DNA of 64,000 nt from Pseudoglutamicibacter albus (lineage in GTDB: Bacteria; Actinomycetota; Actinomycetes; Actinomycetales; Micrococcaceae). The notes below the pieces were generated by a model. It made no database searches and was not told the origin of the DNA. It was given only the letters and a program-made list of their open reading frames with translations. Below, one piece after another: positions 48,179 to 61,908 of this stretch; position 1 is the first letter of the stretch, and each line of letters begins with the position of its first letter. Location of the stretch: contig NZ_JAVDXX010000001.1 of assembly GCF_031458175.1 (NCBI RefSeq), forward strand, positions 558,001-622,000. The letters are read 5' to 3'. The position numbers and the translations under genes are program-made.

Positions 48179-50479
48179 GTGCAACAGCCACGGTCTGACA
48201 GCACGGAGCAACAGTATGTTTCACAACTGTATGCCCGGGTTGATCAGTTGCGCACCCAGAAGGTTGAACAGCTGAAGAAGGTTCAAGCCACGGGCGCGAT
48301 TGGTAGCGTTCAGAACGCTTCAGAACGTGACTCTTTTGCCGCCCTGTACGAGGACCGGATCGCTCAGCTGGAAGCCGTTGAGCATCGTCTGGTTTTCGGG
48401 CGCATCGACCGTAGCGAGGACATTGAGTGGCGCGTGGGCGAACCGGTCATTGAACAGGCGCGCGCCCGTTATATCGGCCGTATCGGTTTGACTGATGAGC
48501 AGCAGCAACGGTTGCTCATTGACTGGCGTGCCCCTGAGGCTGCGACGTTCTATCAGGCGACCCCGTTTGAACCGTTGGGGGTTGCTCGCCGCCGCCACTT
48601 GAGCCTCAAGGGGCGCACGGTGGCCGCGTTTGAGGACGATGTGCTGGACCCTGATCTCGCGACCGCCGAGGGTGCCTCACATTCCGATGGGGCACTCATC
48701 GCGGCCTTGAACGCTCCTCGAACGGGCAAGATGGGCGATATCGTCGCCACGATTCAAGCGGAACAGGACCGGATCATACGCGCCCCGATGCGCGGCGTCA
48801 CGGTCGTGCAAGGCGGGCCTGGCACCGGCAAGACTGCCGTCGCGCTGCATCGCGCCGCATACCTCTTATATGAGCAGCGTGAACGCCTGGGCCGCGCGGG
48901 CGTATTGATCGTGGGTCCATCGCAGACGTTCATGTCTTATATCGAACGCGTGCTGCCCTCGTTAGGCGAGACCGGCGTTGTTATGTCCACTGTCTCGACC
49001 CTCTACCCAGGCGTTGACGGTGTGCCGGAAACCAACCGGCAGGCGGCCCGTCTCAAGGGTTCCCTGCACATGGTCGAGGTTATGAAACGCGCGGTGGCGC
49101 AACGTCAACGCACCATCCCAGGTAAACGCAAGCTCACCATCGAAGGCCTCACTGTCACGCTAAAACCTAAGACCATCAAGCGGGCGCTCGCCGTGGCCCG
49201 TGCGAGCCGCCAGCCGCACAATAAGGCCCGTGAGGTGTTCGTGGACCACGCGGTCGCGGAGATCCTGGAGCTGTACCAAGCCGCTGTTGACAGCGATGGT
49301 GTGCAGGGCTCCGAGCAGGAAACCGCGGCGTTGGAGCGCGATGTTCGTGCCAGCCGCGATGTGCGTGTTGCCTTGAATCTGTGCTGGATGCCGCTGACCC
49401 CTGAACAGTTGGTGAGGGACTTGTTCAGCAAACCAGAGATCCTGGATGCGGTTCTACCGCGGCTCTCGTCTGTCTCGCGTGAGGCATTGTTGCGGGAGCC
49501 GGGCGCTGCGTTCACGGAGGCGGATGTTCCTTTGCTGGATGAGGCTGCGGAGCTGTTGGGTCCGTTGCCGGTAGCCTCGAGTGCGCAGCGCGCTGAGAAA
49601 CTGCAACGCGAACGCGATGTTGAGAACGCGAAGAAAGCGCTTGAGAACGTCAACGCGGAGCTTGAAGAGATCGGCGTCGACGGTGTGGTCGATGAAAATA
49701 TGCTGCTTGAGTTCAACGAGCACCGCGCTACGGGTTTGAGCGCGGTCGAGCAGGCCGAGCGCGACCGGGAATGGACCTACGGGCACGTGATTGTGGACGA
49801 GGCCCAAGAGCTCACGGCGATGCAGTGGCGGGTTCTGATGCGGCGCGGACCGCTGAAGTCCTTCACGATTGTGGGCGATATTGCGCAGGCCACGACCGTG
49901 GGTTCGGCTTCCTCGTGGGCGGATGCGCTGCAGCCGCATGTGGGGAAGCGGTACCGCTTGGAGGAACTCAGCGTGAACTATCGCACGCCTCGGCAAGTGG
50001 TTGAGCTCGCAGAGAGGCTCGCACGAGCTGAGGGCCTACCGATTTCTGCGGCTCAGGCTGTGCGCGATGCCGACACTGACCCGATGGTGCGTGAAGTCGC
50101 AGACTCCGAGCAGGTGCTCACGCATGCCGGCGATGCCGTGGCTCGCTTCATGGACAAGACAAGCCAGGGCCTCATCGCAGTTATTTGTCCGCAGGCTGAA
50201 CAGACTGCCGCGATGGAGGCTTTATCGCAGCGGTTTGATGCCCAGGTGGGAACTGGTGCCGGCGATGCGGCGGCCGGCCAGCGCATCGTGGTGTTGACTA
50301 CGGATCAAGCCAAGGGCCTCGAGTTCGATGCGGTGGTTGTGCTGGAACCCAACGCGATCGTGGCCGAAGATCACACCGCGGCAGGGCTGTATGTGGCGAT
50401 GACCCGCACAACGCAGGACCTTGTGGTGATCGCCCCTGAGGGCGATCTGCCGGCGGCGTTACAAACTGAAGATCAATAG
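48179..50479 (+). CDS. helD: HelD-like UvrD-family ATPase (RNA polymerase recycling factor)
   Basis: A 766-residue superfamily 1 protein. The N-terminal ~110 residues form a helical arm (QLYARVDQLRTQKVEQLKK) typical of HelD. IGRIGLTDEQQQRLLIDWRAPEAATFYQ is a HelD hallmark. Walker A is GGPGTGKTAVALHRAAYLLY (about 214-233), Walker B YGHVIVDEAQELTAMQWR, and the C-terminal TTDQAKGLEFDAVVVL and VAMTRTTQDLVV are motifs V and VI. HelD/HelR pulls RNA polymerase off DNA and in some actinobacteria protects it from rifampicin. GTG start behind GGGGGA. No rifampicin-associated element was recognised upstream. Confidence 0.9.
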   Translation: MQQPRSDSTEQQYVSQLYARVDQLRTQKVEQLKKVQATGAIGSVQNASERDSFAALYEDRIAQLEAVEHRLVFGRIDRSEDIEWRVGEPVIEQARARYIGRIGLTDEQQQRLLIDWRAPEAATFYQATPFEPLGVARRRHLSLKGRTVAAFEDDVLDPDLATAEGASHSDGALIAALNAPRTGKMGDIVATIQAEQDRIIRAPMRGVTVVQGGPGTGKTAVALHRAAYLLYEQRERLGRAGVLIVGPSQTFMSYIERVLPSLGETGVVMSTVSTLYPGVDGVPETNRQAARLKGSLHMVEVMKRAVAQRQRTIPGKRKLTIEGLTVTLKPKTIKRALAVARASRQPHNKAREVFVDHAVAEILELYQAAVDSDGVQGSEQETAALERDVRASRDVRVALNLCWMPLTPEQLVRDLFSKPEILDAVLPRLSSVSREALLREPGAAFTEADVPLLDEAAELLGPLPVASSAQRAEKLQRERDVENAKKALENVNAELEEIGVDGVVDENMLLEFNEHRATGLSAVEQAERDREWTYGHVIVDEAQELTAMQWRVLMRRGPLKSFTIVGDIAQATTVGSASSWADALQPHVGKRYRLEELSVNYRTPRQVVELAERLARAEGLPISAAQAVRDADTDPMVREVADSEQVLTHAGDAVARFMDKTSQGLIAVICPQAEQTAAMEALSQRFDAQVGTGAGDAAAGQRIVVLTTDQAKGLEFDAVVVLEPNAIVAEDHTAAGLYVAMTRTTQDLVVIAPEGDLPAALQTEDQ

Positions 50480-50528
50480 TCCGGTTGGTAGCATGACCAA
50501 TGTGACCGAAAAGGAGAAAGCCGACGTA

Positions 50529-51827
50529 ATGGCACAGACGAACGACCCCTCATTTGACAACATTTTCCAGGAGCTGAAGTGGCGCGGCCTCATGTACGTG
50601 TCCACCGATGAGGAGGCCCTGGAGAAGGTGCTGGCAGGGGAGCCTATTACGTATTATTGTGGCTTCGATCCGACCGCCCCGTCGTTGCACTTGGGTAACT
50701 TGGTGCAGATCCTGGTTCTGCGCCGCCTGCAGTTGGCGGGGCATAAGCCGTTGGGGCTTGTGGGTGGCTCGACCGGTTTGATCGGCGACCCTCGTCAGAC
50801 GGCCGAGCGTGTTTTGAACACCCCGGAGACGGTTCAGGAATGGGTTAAGCGTTTGCGTTCCCAGATTGAGCGTTTTCTTTCCTTCGAGGGCGATAACGCC
50901 GCACGCATGGTCAACAACCTCGACTGGACCAAGGACCTCACGGCGCTAAGCTTCTTGCGCGATGTGGGTAAGTATTTCCGCGTGGGAACCATGATCCGTA
51001 AAGAGACCGTTGCTAAGCGGTTGGCTTCGGATGAAGGTATTTCTTACACCGAGTTCTCCTACCAAGTCCTTCAGGGCATGGACTACCTGAACCTCTACCG
51101 CGAATACGACTGTGTTCTGCAGACGGGTGGTTCGGATCAATGGGGCAACCTGACCTCCGGCGCGGATCTGATCCGCCGTGTTGAGGGTGTGTCTGTCCAC
51201 GCGTTCGGCACCCCGCTCATCACGAACTCTGATGGCTCTAAGTTCGGTAAGTCCGAAGGCAACGCGATCTGGCTGGATGCCGAGATGTGCTCGCCGTACA
51301 CGTTCTATCAGTTCTGGCTCAACACTTCGGATGCGGATGTGATCGACCGTTTGAAGGTCTTCACGTTCATGCATCGGGCGGAGATTGAAGAGTACGCGAA
51401 GAAGGTTGAAGACGAGCCGTTCCGCCGTGAAGCGCAGAAGCGCCTCGCATGGGAAGTGACTTCGTTGGTTCACGGCCCGGAGGCAACCCAAGCAGCGATC
51501 GATGCTTCCGAGGCCCTGTTCGGTTCCGGTGAGCTTGCGGCGTTGGATGCTGGCACGGTCGATGCTGTGTTTGCTGAGCTGTGTGGCGCTGAGGCTGCAA
51601 GTGGCTCGAATATCGTTGATGTTCTGGTTGCCGCTGGCATCTCTAAGTCGAAGTCTGAAGCGCGCCGTTCGCTGGGTGAAGGCGCGATCAACGTGAACAA
51701 CGTCAAAGTGACTGACCCTGAGGCGACGTTCGAAACCGGTGAGGGCTTGGGTTCTGGTAGCGGCGCGGAGGACGTCCTGATTCTGCGTCGCGGACGCCGA
51801 ACGCTCGCTGCGGTTCGTTTGGTCTAA
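50529..51827 (+). CDS. tyrS: Tyrosyl-tRNA synthetase
   Basis: A 432-residue class I synthetase. HIGH motif is HLGN in CGFDPTAPSLHLGNL; KMSKS is KFGKSEGN; a C-terminal S4 domain (ISKSKSEARRSLGEGAINVNN) binds tRNA. Start 50529 (MAQTNDPSFDNIFQEL) fits the family length and has AAGGAG 12 bases upstream; in-frame ATG 50493 would add 12 residues. Its stop lies in a 31-bp tandem array. Confidence 0.96.
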   Translation: MAQTNDPSFDNIFQELKWRGLMYVSTDEEALEKVLAGEPITYYCGFDPTAPSLHLGNLVQILVLRRLQLAGHKPLGLVGGSTGLIGDPRQTAERVLNTPETVQEWVKRLRSQIERFLSFEGDNAARMVNNLDWTKDLTALSFLRDVGKYFRVGTMIRKETVAKRLASDEGISYTEFSYQVLQGMDYLNLYREYDCVLQTGGSDQWGNLTSGADLIRRVEGVSVHAFGTPLITNSDGSKFGKSEGNAIWLDAEMCSPYTFYQFWLNTSDADVIDRLKVFTFMHRAEIEEYAKKVEDEPFRREAQKRLAWEVTSLVHGPEATQAAIDASEALFGSGELAALDAGTVDAVFAELCGAEAASGSNIVDVLVAAGISKSKSEARRSLGEGAINVNNVKVTDPEATFETGEGLGSGSGAEDVLILRRGRRTLAAVRLV

Positions 51828-51894
51828 GTGGATTTGGGCTAAAGCGGCTTTGGTCTAAGTGGATTTGGGCTAGAGCGGCTTTGGGCTATGTGGC
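51818..51894 (+). repeat. 31-bp tandem repeat across the tyrS stop codon (2.5 units)
   Basis: Units 51818-51848, 51849-51879 and partial 51880-51894. Unit 1 holds the tyrS TAA (51825-51827) and unit 2 repeats the stop context almost exactly. Confidence 0.92.
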
Positions 51895-51967
51895 TGATGC
51901 CGCTTCCGGTTTCACCTGTAGCGATGAACCCTTCCAATCGGGAGGGGAAGAGCGTAGCGTAAAGATC

Positions 51968-52483
51968 ATGACACTGACACCTGATTTTGAAGCCAAGGTT
52001 AACGAACAGATCACCCTCGAATTCGAAGCGAACATGGTGTACCGCCAGCTCGCTATCGAGGCTGATAAGCAGGACCTCACGGGTTTCGCGAAGTGGTTGC
52101 GCGCGCAGGCCGATGAAGAGATCGAGCACGCCAATAAGTTCATCAACCATCTCTTGACCCGTGACGGGGCCCCGAAGATCGGGGCTATCGCGGCTCCGGA
52201 TGTGGCGGAGAACGCATCCCCGTTGGAGCTCTTCACAGCCGCACTCGAGCACGAAAAGAAGGTTTCGCAGGCTATCCGCGATCTGTACCGGGCCGCCGAT
52301 GCCGCTGGCGATATCGATTCGCGTCCTCTTCTGGACTGGTTCATCAACGAGCAGCTTGAGGAAGAGGACACTGTGAGCGAGATCATCGGCCAGCTCAAGC
52401 TGGTGGGCAACGACGGATCGGGTCTGTTGCGCCTCGACACTTCGTTGGGCGCTCGTACGAGCGACGGAACTGAAGACGAGTAG
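51968..52483 (+). CDS. Ferritin
   Basis: A 171-residue four-helix ferritin for iron storage. Ferroxidase ligands are recognisable in LEFEANMVYRQLAIEA (Glu), ADEEIEHANKFINHL (E-x2-H), and WFINEQLEEEDTV (Glu pair). Start ATG 51968 (MTLTPDFEAKVNEQI). No good Shine-Dalgarno; TAGCGT lies 7 bases upstream, so the message may be nearly leaderless. A terminator follows. Confidence 0.92.
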   Translation: MTLTPDFEAKVNEQITLEFEANMVYRQLAIEADKQDLTGFAKWLRAQADEEIEHANKFINHLLTRDGAPKIGAIAAPDVAENASPLELFTAALEHEKKVSQAIRDLYRAADAAGDIDSRPLLDWFINEQLEEEDTVSEIIGQLKLVGNDGSGLLRLDTSLGARTSDGTEDE

Positions 52484-52529
52484 TTTCGACAGCTGAACTA
52501 GGGTTTAGAACTAGACCTAGCTTTCCTCG

Positions 52530-52568
52530 CCTGGGTGGTCACCGGCAGTGAACCGGTGACCACCCAGG
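52530..52568 (+). terminator. Terminator after ferritin
   Basis: A 16-bp perfect stem (52530-52545, 52553-52568) with a 7-base loop. Confidence 0.85.
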
Positions 52569-52629
52569 GCGTTTAAGCCCGGAAACTCAAGGATTCTCGG
52601 CATTCAGCGCGAGCGGTGTGTGGGTGGTT

Positions 52630-52658
52630 TTGCGTTTTGGTGTGGGTGTGTGTAGAGT
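52630..52658 (+). promoter_or_regulatory. rrn promoter P1
   Basis: TTGCGT, 17-base spacer, TAGAGT. Confidence 0.7.
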
Positions 52659-52834
52659 ATTTTCCTGTTGCCCACACGGATGGAGTGCCGGTTGCCGGCG
52701 TGTCTGGTGGACAATGACTCGGGATTCATCTATCGGCTAGGTTTGTTTCTGGTTTCGGTTGGGTGGGGTTTCGGGTTTCATATCTGCCATATGGTTGCTT
52801 TCTTGTAGAGGGTTTCCGGGTTGTTTACCTGGTT

Positions 52835-52863
52835 TTGTTTCCTTGGAAAGCTTGTGGTAGAGT
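52835..52863 (+). promoter_or_regulatory. rrn promoter P2
   Basis: TTGTTT, 17-base spacer, TAGAGT. The -10 is identical to that of P1. Confidence 0.7.
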
Positions 52864-52960
52864 GAGTATCCGCTCTTGAGTGAAGCGTCCTGGTTTCCTT
52901 TCTTACTTCGCATGGTTTGTGTGTGGGGTTTGTGGGGCGTGGAGTCTTGGGTGTTTGTTG

Positions 52961-52982
52961 TTTGAGAACTCAATAGTGTGCC
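52961..52982 (+). promoter_or_regulatory. Antitermination/processing element of the rrn leader
   Basis: TTTGAGAACTCAATAGTGTG followed by CC, matching from memory the element found in mycobacterial and other actinobacterial rRNA leaders near boxA/boxB. Confidence 0.55.
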
Positions 52983-53140
52983 AAGTTTGTTTGTTGATAC
53001 CAAATATTTTTTGTTTGGTGGTTGCCTGCATGCCTTTGATCCCTGTCAGGGTGTGTGGGTTTCTGCTTGGATTAGATGTGACCGCGCCCCTTTTTTGTGG
53101 GATGTGGTTGTCCGCTTTGGAGCATCTGTTTTTATGTTTT

Positions 53141-58300
<5,160 letters not shown>

Positions 58301-58473
58301 AACACCAACCTCATCCTCTTCAATAGCGAGGGTTCGCGTCCACTAAGCGGTCACCACACCACAAACCCACCCCAGCGGTGATACACAACAACTGAATACA
58401 GCAACACACACGTACACGTAACAGATTTCCCCAACCAGCACCACAACGAGAGTGTTGGGTTTGGGGTGAGAGA

Positions 58474-58592
58474 GTTACGGCGGTTATAGCGTGGGGGAAA
58501 CGCCCGGTCCCATCCCGAACCCGGAAGCTAAGCCCCACAGCGCCGATGGTACTGCAACCGGGAGGTTGTGGGAGAGTAGGACACCGCCGAAC
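58474..58592 (+). rRNA. rrf: 5S ribosomal RNA
   Basis: 119 bases, GTTACGGCGG to CCGCCGAAC closing the terminal helix; GGAAACGCCCGGTCCCATCC and GAACCCGGAAGCTAAG are typical. Confidence 0.95.
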
Positions 58593-58607
58593 ACACTATA
58601 GAGAGGA

Positions 58608-58668
58608 TGTTGGTCCCGAAGCTCCCAACCCCCACACAAGGGGTTCGGTCGCAGCATCGGGACCAACA
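58608..58668 (+). terminator. rrn terminator
   Basis: Outer 12-bp stem TGTTGGTCCCGA / TCGGGACCAACA (58608-58619, 58657-58668) with an inner AACCCC/GGGGTT stem. Confidence 0.75.
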
Positions 58669-58728
58669 CCTGTATAAAACACAAACACAACACACATCGA
58701 TCTTCGATTTCACAGTGTCGTGTGTCTT

Positions 58729-58774
58729 AACGGTAAGTGCGGCCCCTGCTTACAACAAGGCCGCACTTACCGTT
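58729..58774. terminator. Second hairpin between rrn and the aldehyde dehydrogenase gene
   Basis: A 16-bp perfect inverted repeat (58729-58744, 58759-58774) with 14-base loop, placed to stop both the rrn transcript and the convergent aldehyde dehydrogenase transcript. Confidence 0.75.
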
Positions 58775-58813
58775 TGCGCCGCGTCCTATATCAGCTGCAA
58801 CGTAGATGATTCA

Positions 58814-60292
58814 TTAGAACGGGAACTGGTCCGTCCCTTCCGAGACACTGACCCAGTGATCGGTAGTGAACTCTTCGATGGCCCACTCGCCGTTGAAACG
58901 CCCAAGACCCGAGTTCTTCTCCCCGCCAAACATCACGTGTGCTTCATCGTTGACGGTGATGTCATTGACGTGGGTCATCCCGGCCTTCACTTCGCGAGCG
59001 AAACGCATACCGCGACTCAGGTCTTGTGTGTACACAGCCGACGACAAACCGAACTCGGTGTCGTTCGCGAGTTCGAGCGCGTGGGACTCATCGTTGGCCT
59101 TGATGATCCCGACAACCGGGCCGAAGATTTCCTCACGGAACAGCTCCATCTCCGGGGTCACATCAGCGAATACGTGCGGAGCGATCAAACGCCCCTCAAT
59201 AGGCCCAGCCAGAACCTCACGCGCGCCTTCTTCGCGAGCCTGTTCGATCTTGGCAGTCACAGATTTCAGCTGACTGTCGTTGATCACCGGGCCAACGATG
59301 GTGTTGTCATCCATCTGGTCGCCATAAGCGATGGATGCGGCGCGCTTAGCGTATGCATCAACGAAGTCGTCATAGAGCGGGGCCTGGACAATGATGCGGT
59401 TGACTGACATGCAGATCTGTCCCTGGTGAAGGAACTTACCCATGATCGCAGCGCCAACAGCCTTATCCAGGTCCGCATCGTCGAGGACAACGAACGGAGC
59501 GTTACCGCCCAGCTCGAGCGCGACCTTCTTGATATGTTCACCGCCAACCGCCGTACGGCCCACGCCCTTACCTACCGGGGTGGAACCCGTGAAAGAGATC
59601 AGACGCGGGGTAGGGTGCTCCACGAAGTAATCGCCAATCTCCGAACCAGCACCAACAACAACATTGAGCACGCCTGCTGGCAATCCAGCCGCCTCGAAAA
59701 TCTTGGCCAGCAGGAGACCGCCGGTCAGCGGTGTGTCAGATGCCGGCTTGAGAACCACCGCGTTACCGCAACCCAATGCTGGCGCGACCGAACGCATCGA
59801 GAGCGTAAACGGGAAGTTCCACGGGCTAATGACACCCACCACACCCAGCGGTTCACGGAAAACGTAGTTAGTTTTGCCAGGGGTGTTGGACGGCAGGATC
59901 TGCCCAGTGATGCGGGTCGGGAAAGTAGTGGCCTCGCGCAGCGAGCCGACAGCCAAGCCGGCCTCGACCGTCGCCTTGAGCGCACTCGAGCCGGACTCCG
60001 CGCGGATCAATTCGATGATCGCGCCCTGGTTCTCCTCGATCCAATCCGCGGCCCTGTTGAGGACCGCGCCGCGTTCCTTGGGCGGGAGAGCGGCCCACTC
60101 GCGTTGGGCATCTGCCGCTGCCTCGTAGGCGGCATCGACGTCTTCTTGGGAAGCCTGACGGATGGTCGCGATCGGTTCGTCATTGAACGGGTTCACGGTA
60201 GTGGCAGAACCCTGGGATGTTCCAGCGCGCCAACCACCGATGTAGAGGTCTTCAGAGATCAGATCAGCGTATGAGGACTGAGCTGCAGACAT
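58814..60292 (-). CDS. Aldehyde dehydrogenase (benzaldehyde/vanillin dehydrogenase-like)
   Basis: A 492-residue NAD(P)-dependent aldehyde dehydrogenase. SPWNFPF, KPASDTPLTG and FTGSTPVGKGVG bind cofactor. The general base is in ALELGGNAP and the nucleophile is C294 in HQGQICMSVNR. HVNDITVNDEAHVMFGG near the end resembles aromatic-aldehyde dehydrogenases. AAAGGAAT precedes the ATG. Directly upstream on the same strand is a remnant of an alcohol dehydrogenase gene, so the pair may once have oxidised an aromatic alcohol through the aldehyde to the acid. Confidence 0.9.
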   Translation of the reverse strand: MSAAQSSYADLISEDLYIGGWRAGTSQGSATTVNPFNDEPIATIRQASQEDVDAAYEAAADAQREWAALPPKERGAVLNRAADWIEENQGAIIELIRAESGSSALKATVEAGLAVGSLREATTFPTRITGQILPSNTPGKTNYVFREPLGVVGVISPWNFPFTLSMRSVAPALGCGNAVVLKPASDTPLTGGLLLAKIFEAAGLPAGVLNVVVGAGSEIGDYFVEHPTPRLISFTGSTPVGKGVGRTAVGGEHIKKVALELGGNAPFVVLDDADLDKAVGAAIMGKFLHQGQICMSVNRIIVQAPLYDDFVDAYAKRAASIAYGDQMDDNTIVGPVINDSQLKSVTAKIEQAREEGAREVLAGPIEGRLIAPHVFADVTPEMELFREEIFGPVVGIIKANDESHALELANDTEFGLSSAVYTQDLSRGMRFAREVKAGMTHVNDITVNDEAHVMFGGEKNSGLGRFNGEWAIEEFTTDHWVSVSEGTDQFPF

Positions 60293-60324
60293 GTCTATTC
60301 CTTTCGTTTGGAAGTACTAAGAGA

Positions 60325-60696
60325 CTACTGGTCAGCGGTCGAGACCTTCAGGACAGCCTTGATGGTGCCGCCCTCATGGGCATCGGCGATCGCCTGGTCG
60401 AGCTCGTCGAAACCATAGAAAGACACGAGCCGGTCGAACGGGAAGCGCCCTTGACGGTAGAGGTCGATCAGCGCAGGGATCAGCGTGCGGCTGTTGGACG
60501 AGCCGCCGAGCGTGCCCACCACTGTCTTACCGAACAAGGTGCGCATGTGGTCCATGGAGAACCGTGCCTCTGCAGGCGCACCGCCCACCAGGATGAACGT
60601 GCCCATCTGGCCCACCGCATCGGCGGCTTGTTCTATGACTTTGATGCTGCCGGTCAAAAGGACATGGGACACATGTGTTGAAACGGGCGGTATCAA
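60325..60696 (-). pseudogene. 5'-truncated zinc-type alcohol dehydrogenase
   Basis: Only about 115 residues match an alcohol dehydrogenase: the C-terminal part of the Rossmann fold and the end of the protein (GSIKVIEQAADAVGQMGTFILVGGAP, LGGSSNSRTLIPALIDLYRQGRFP, GGTIKAVLKV). Full-length enzymes have about 350 residues; the whole catalytic zinc domain and the GxGxxG loop are missing. Homology begins at about 60665. No frameshifted remainder is visible upstream, where the next gene's promoter region begins. The frame itself is intact, consistent with a recent deletion. Confidence 0.78.
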
Positions 60697-60810
60697 CAGA
60701 CTATTTGGATAGAAAGAAAAGTGTGATTGGCGGGCTTTCCCTCGAAGTCGTCGCTAAAATGGTCAGAGGCGCTTGAGGCACGAGCGCGGCACAATCACAA
60801 AGAGGGAAAC

Positions 60811-61908
60811 GTGGCAGACGAGCAGAAACGTCGCTCCCCACGCGGAGCAGGCCAAGAACATGGCAAGAACCACCACAACCGTGGCGGGCACAAACGTGGA
60901 CACGGTGCCTCACCACGTGGAGAACGTAGTCGTGACGACTGGAAGCGCGGCGAGCGTGGTGGCCGCGACGAGCGTGGCGGGCGTCCTGACCGGCGACGCG
61001 GTGAGCGCCGTAACGATCGGCAGCGTAACGACCGCCAGCATAATGAGCGCAACCGCCCGCAGGGACGCCGTGGCGGCGACATTCGTGCGGCGAACCGTCC
61101 AGACCGCGAACGCTCACCAGAAATCGATCCGAGCGTAACCGGTAACGAACTCGATAAAGAAACGCTCCGCGAACTCCGTTTCCTCGACGAAAAGCACCGT
61201 CCATGGGTAGCGAAGCACCTCGTTATGGCCGGCGCACTGATCGATGTTGACCCTGAACTCGCCTTCGCGCACGCAGAAGCGGCATCGCGTCGTGGTGGCC
61301 GAGTTGCCCTCGTTCGCGAAGCTGTAGGGCTGACCGCGTATGCGGCCGGCAAGTACAGCGAAGCACTCCGTGAACTGCGTACCCACCGCCGCATTTCTGG
61401 CGTCCACGACCACATCGCCACGATTGCTGACTGCGAGCGTGCCGTAGGTCGCGTTGAGAAAGCCCTTGAAACGCTACGCTCCGAAGAAGCTAAGGCGCTC
61501 AAGGGCCAGCCGCGTGCCGAAGCAGCGATGGTCGAAGCTGGGATCCTCCTCGACGCCAACAAGAACGAAGAAGCCGTCAAGGCTCTGCAGATTCCAACGC
61601 TCGACAGGAACCGTGCGTTCATCTTCAGCCCACGCCTCTTTGAGCTGTACGCAGACGCACTCGAAGCCACCGGGCAAGCCGAAGAAGCGGCTACTTGGCG
61701 TGCGCGCATCCCCGTTGCGATGGAGGCGCTGGGACTCAACGATGTTGAACCAGAGATCGTAGACCTCGTGGAAGACGATGTAGACTCGGACGAGGACGAG
61801 GCCAAAGAGACCGAGGCCAAGGATGGCGCCACCAACGATGCGGAACTTAATCCATCGGGCGAAGGCGCAGCTGACGTCGAAACCAGCGGCGAGGCCAGCG
61901 CGGAATGA
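60811..61908 (+). CDS. TPR-like repeat protein with Arg/Gly-rich N-terminus
   Basis: A 365-residue protein. Residues 1-105 are strongly basic and disordered (RGERSRDD, RGGRDERGGRPDRRRGERR), likely to bind nucleic acid. Residues 110-320 are helical hairpins of TPR type (LVMAGALIDVDPELAFAHAEAA, ALRELRTHRRISGVHDHIATIADCERAVG, EAATWRARIPVAMEALG), followed by an acidic tail. GTG start behind AGAGGG. In actinobacteria this gene typically precedes the HAD phosphatase and tlyA, as here. Function is unknown. Confidence 0.85.
   Translation: MADEQKRRSPRGAGQEHGKNHHNRGGHKRGHGASPRGERSRDDWKRGERGGRDERGGRPDRRRGERRNDRQRNDRQHNERNRPQGRRGGDIRAANRPDRERSPEIDPSVTGNELDKETLRELRFLDEKHRPWVAKHLVMAGALIDVDPELAFAHAEAASRRGGRVALVREAVGLTAYAAGKYSEALRELRTHRRISGVHDHIATIADCERAVGRVEKALETLRSEEAKALKGQPRAEAAMVEAGILLDANKNEEAVKALQIPTLDRNRAFIFSPRLFELYADALEATGQAEEAATWRARIPVAMEALGLNDVEPEIVDLVEDDVDSDEDEAKETEAKDGATNDAELNPSGEGAADVETSGEASAE

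Larger units (their letters stand above)
52569..53140 (+). promoter_or_regulatory. rrn promoter and leader region
   Basis: A 572-base gene-free region, strikingly T/G-rich on the plus strand. Two good promoters (52630-52658 and 52835-52863) drive the rRNA operon. The conserved leader element TTTGAGAACTCAATAGTGTGCC (52961-52982) comes next, then the 16S processing region. Short open frames here are not convincing. Confidence 0.75.
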
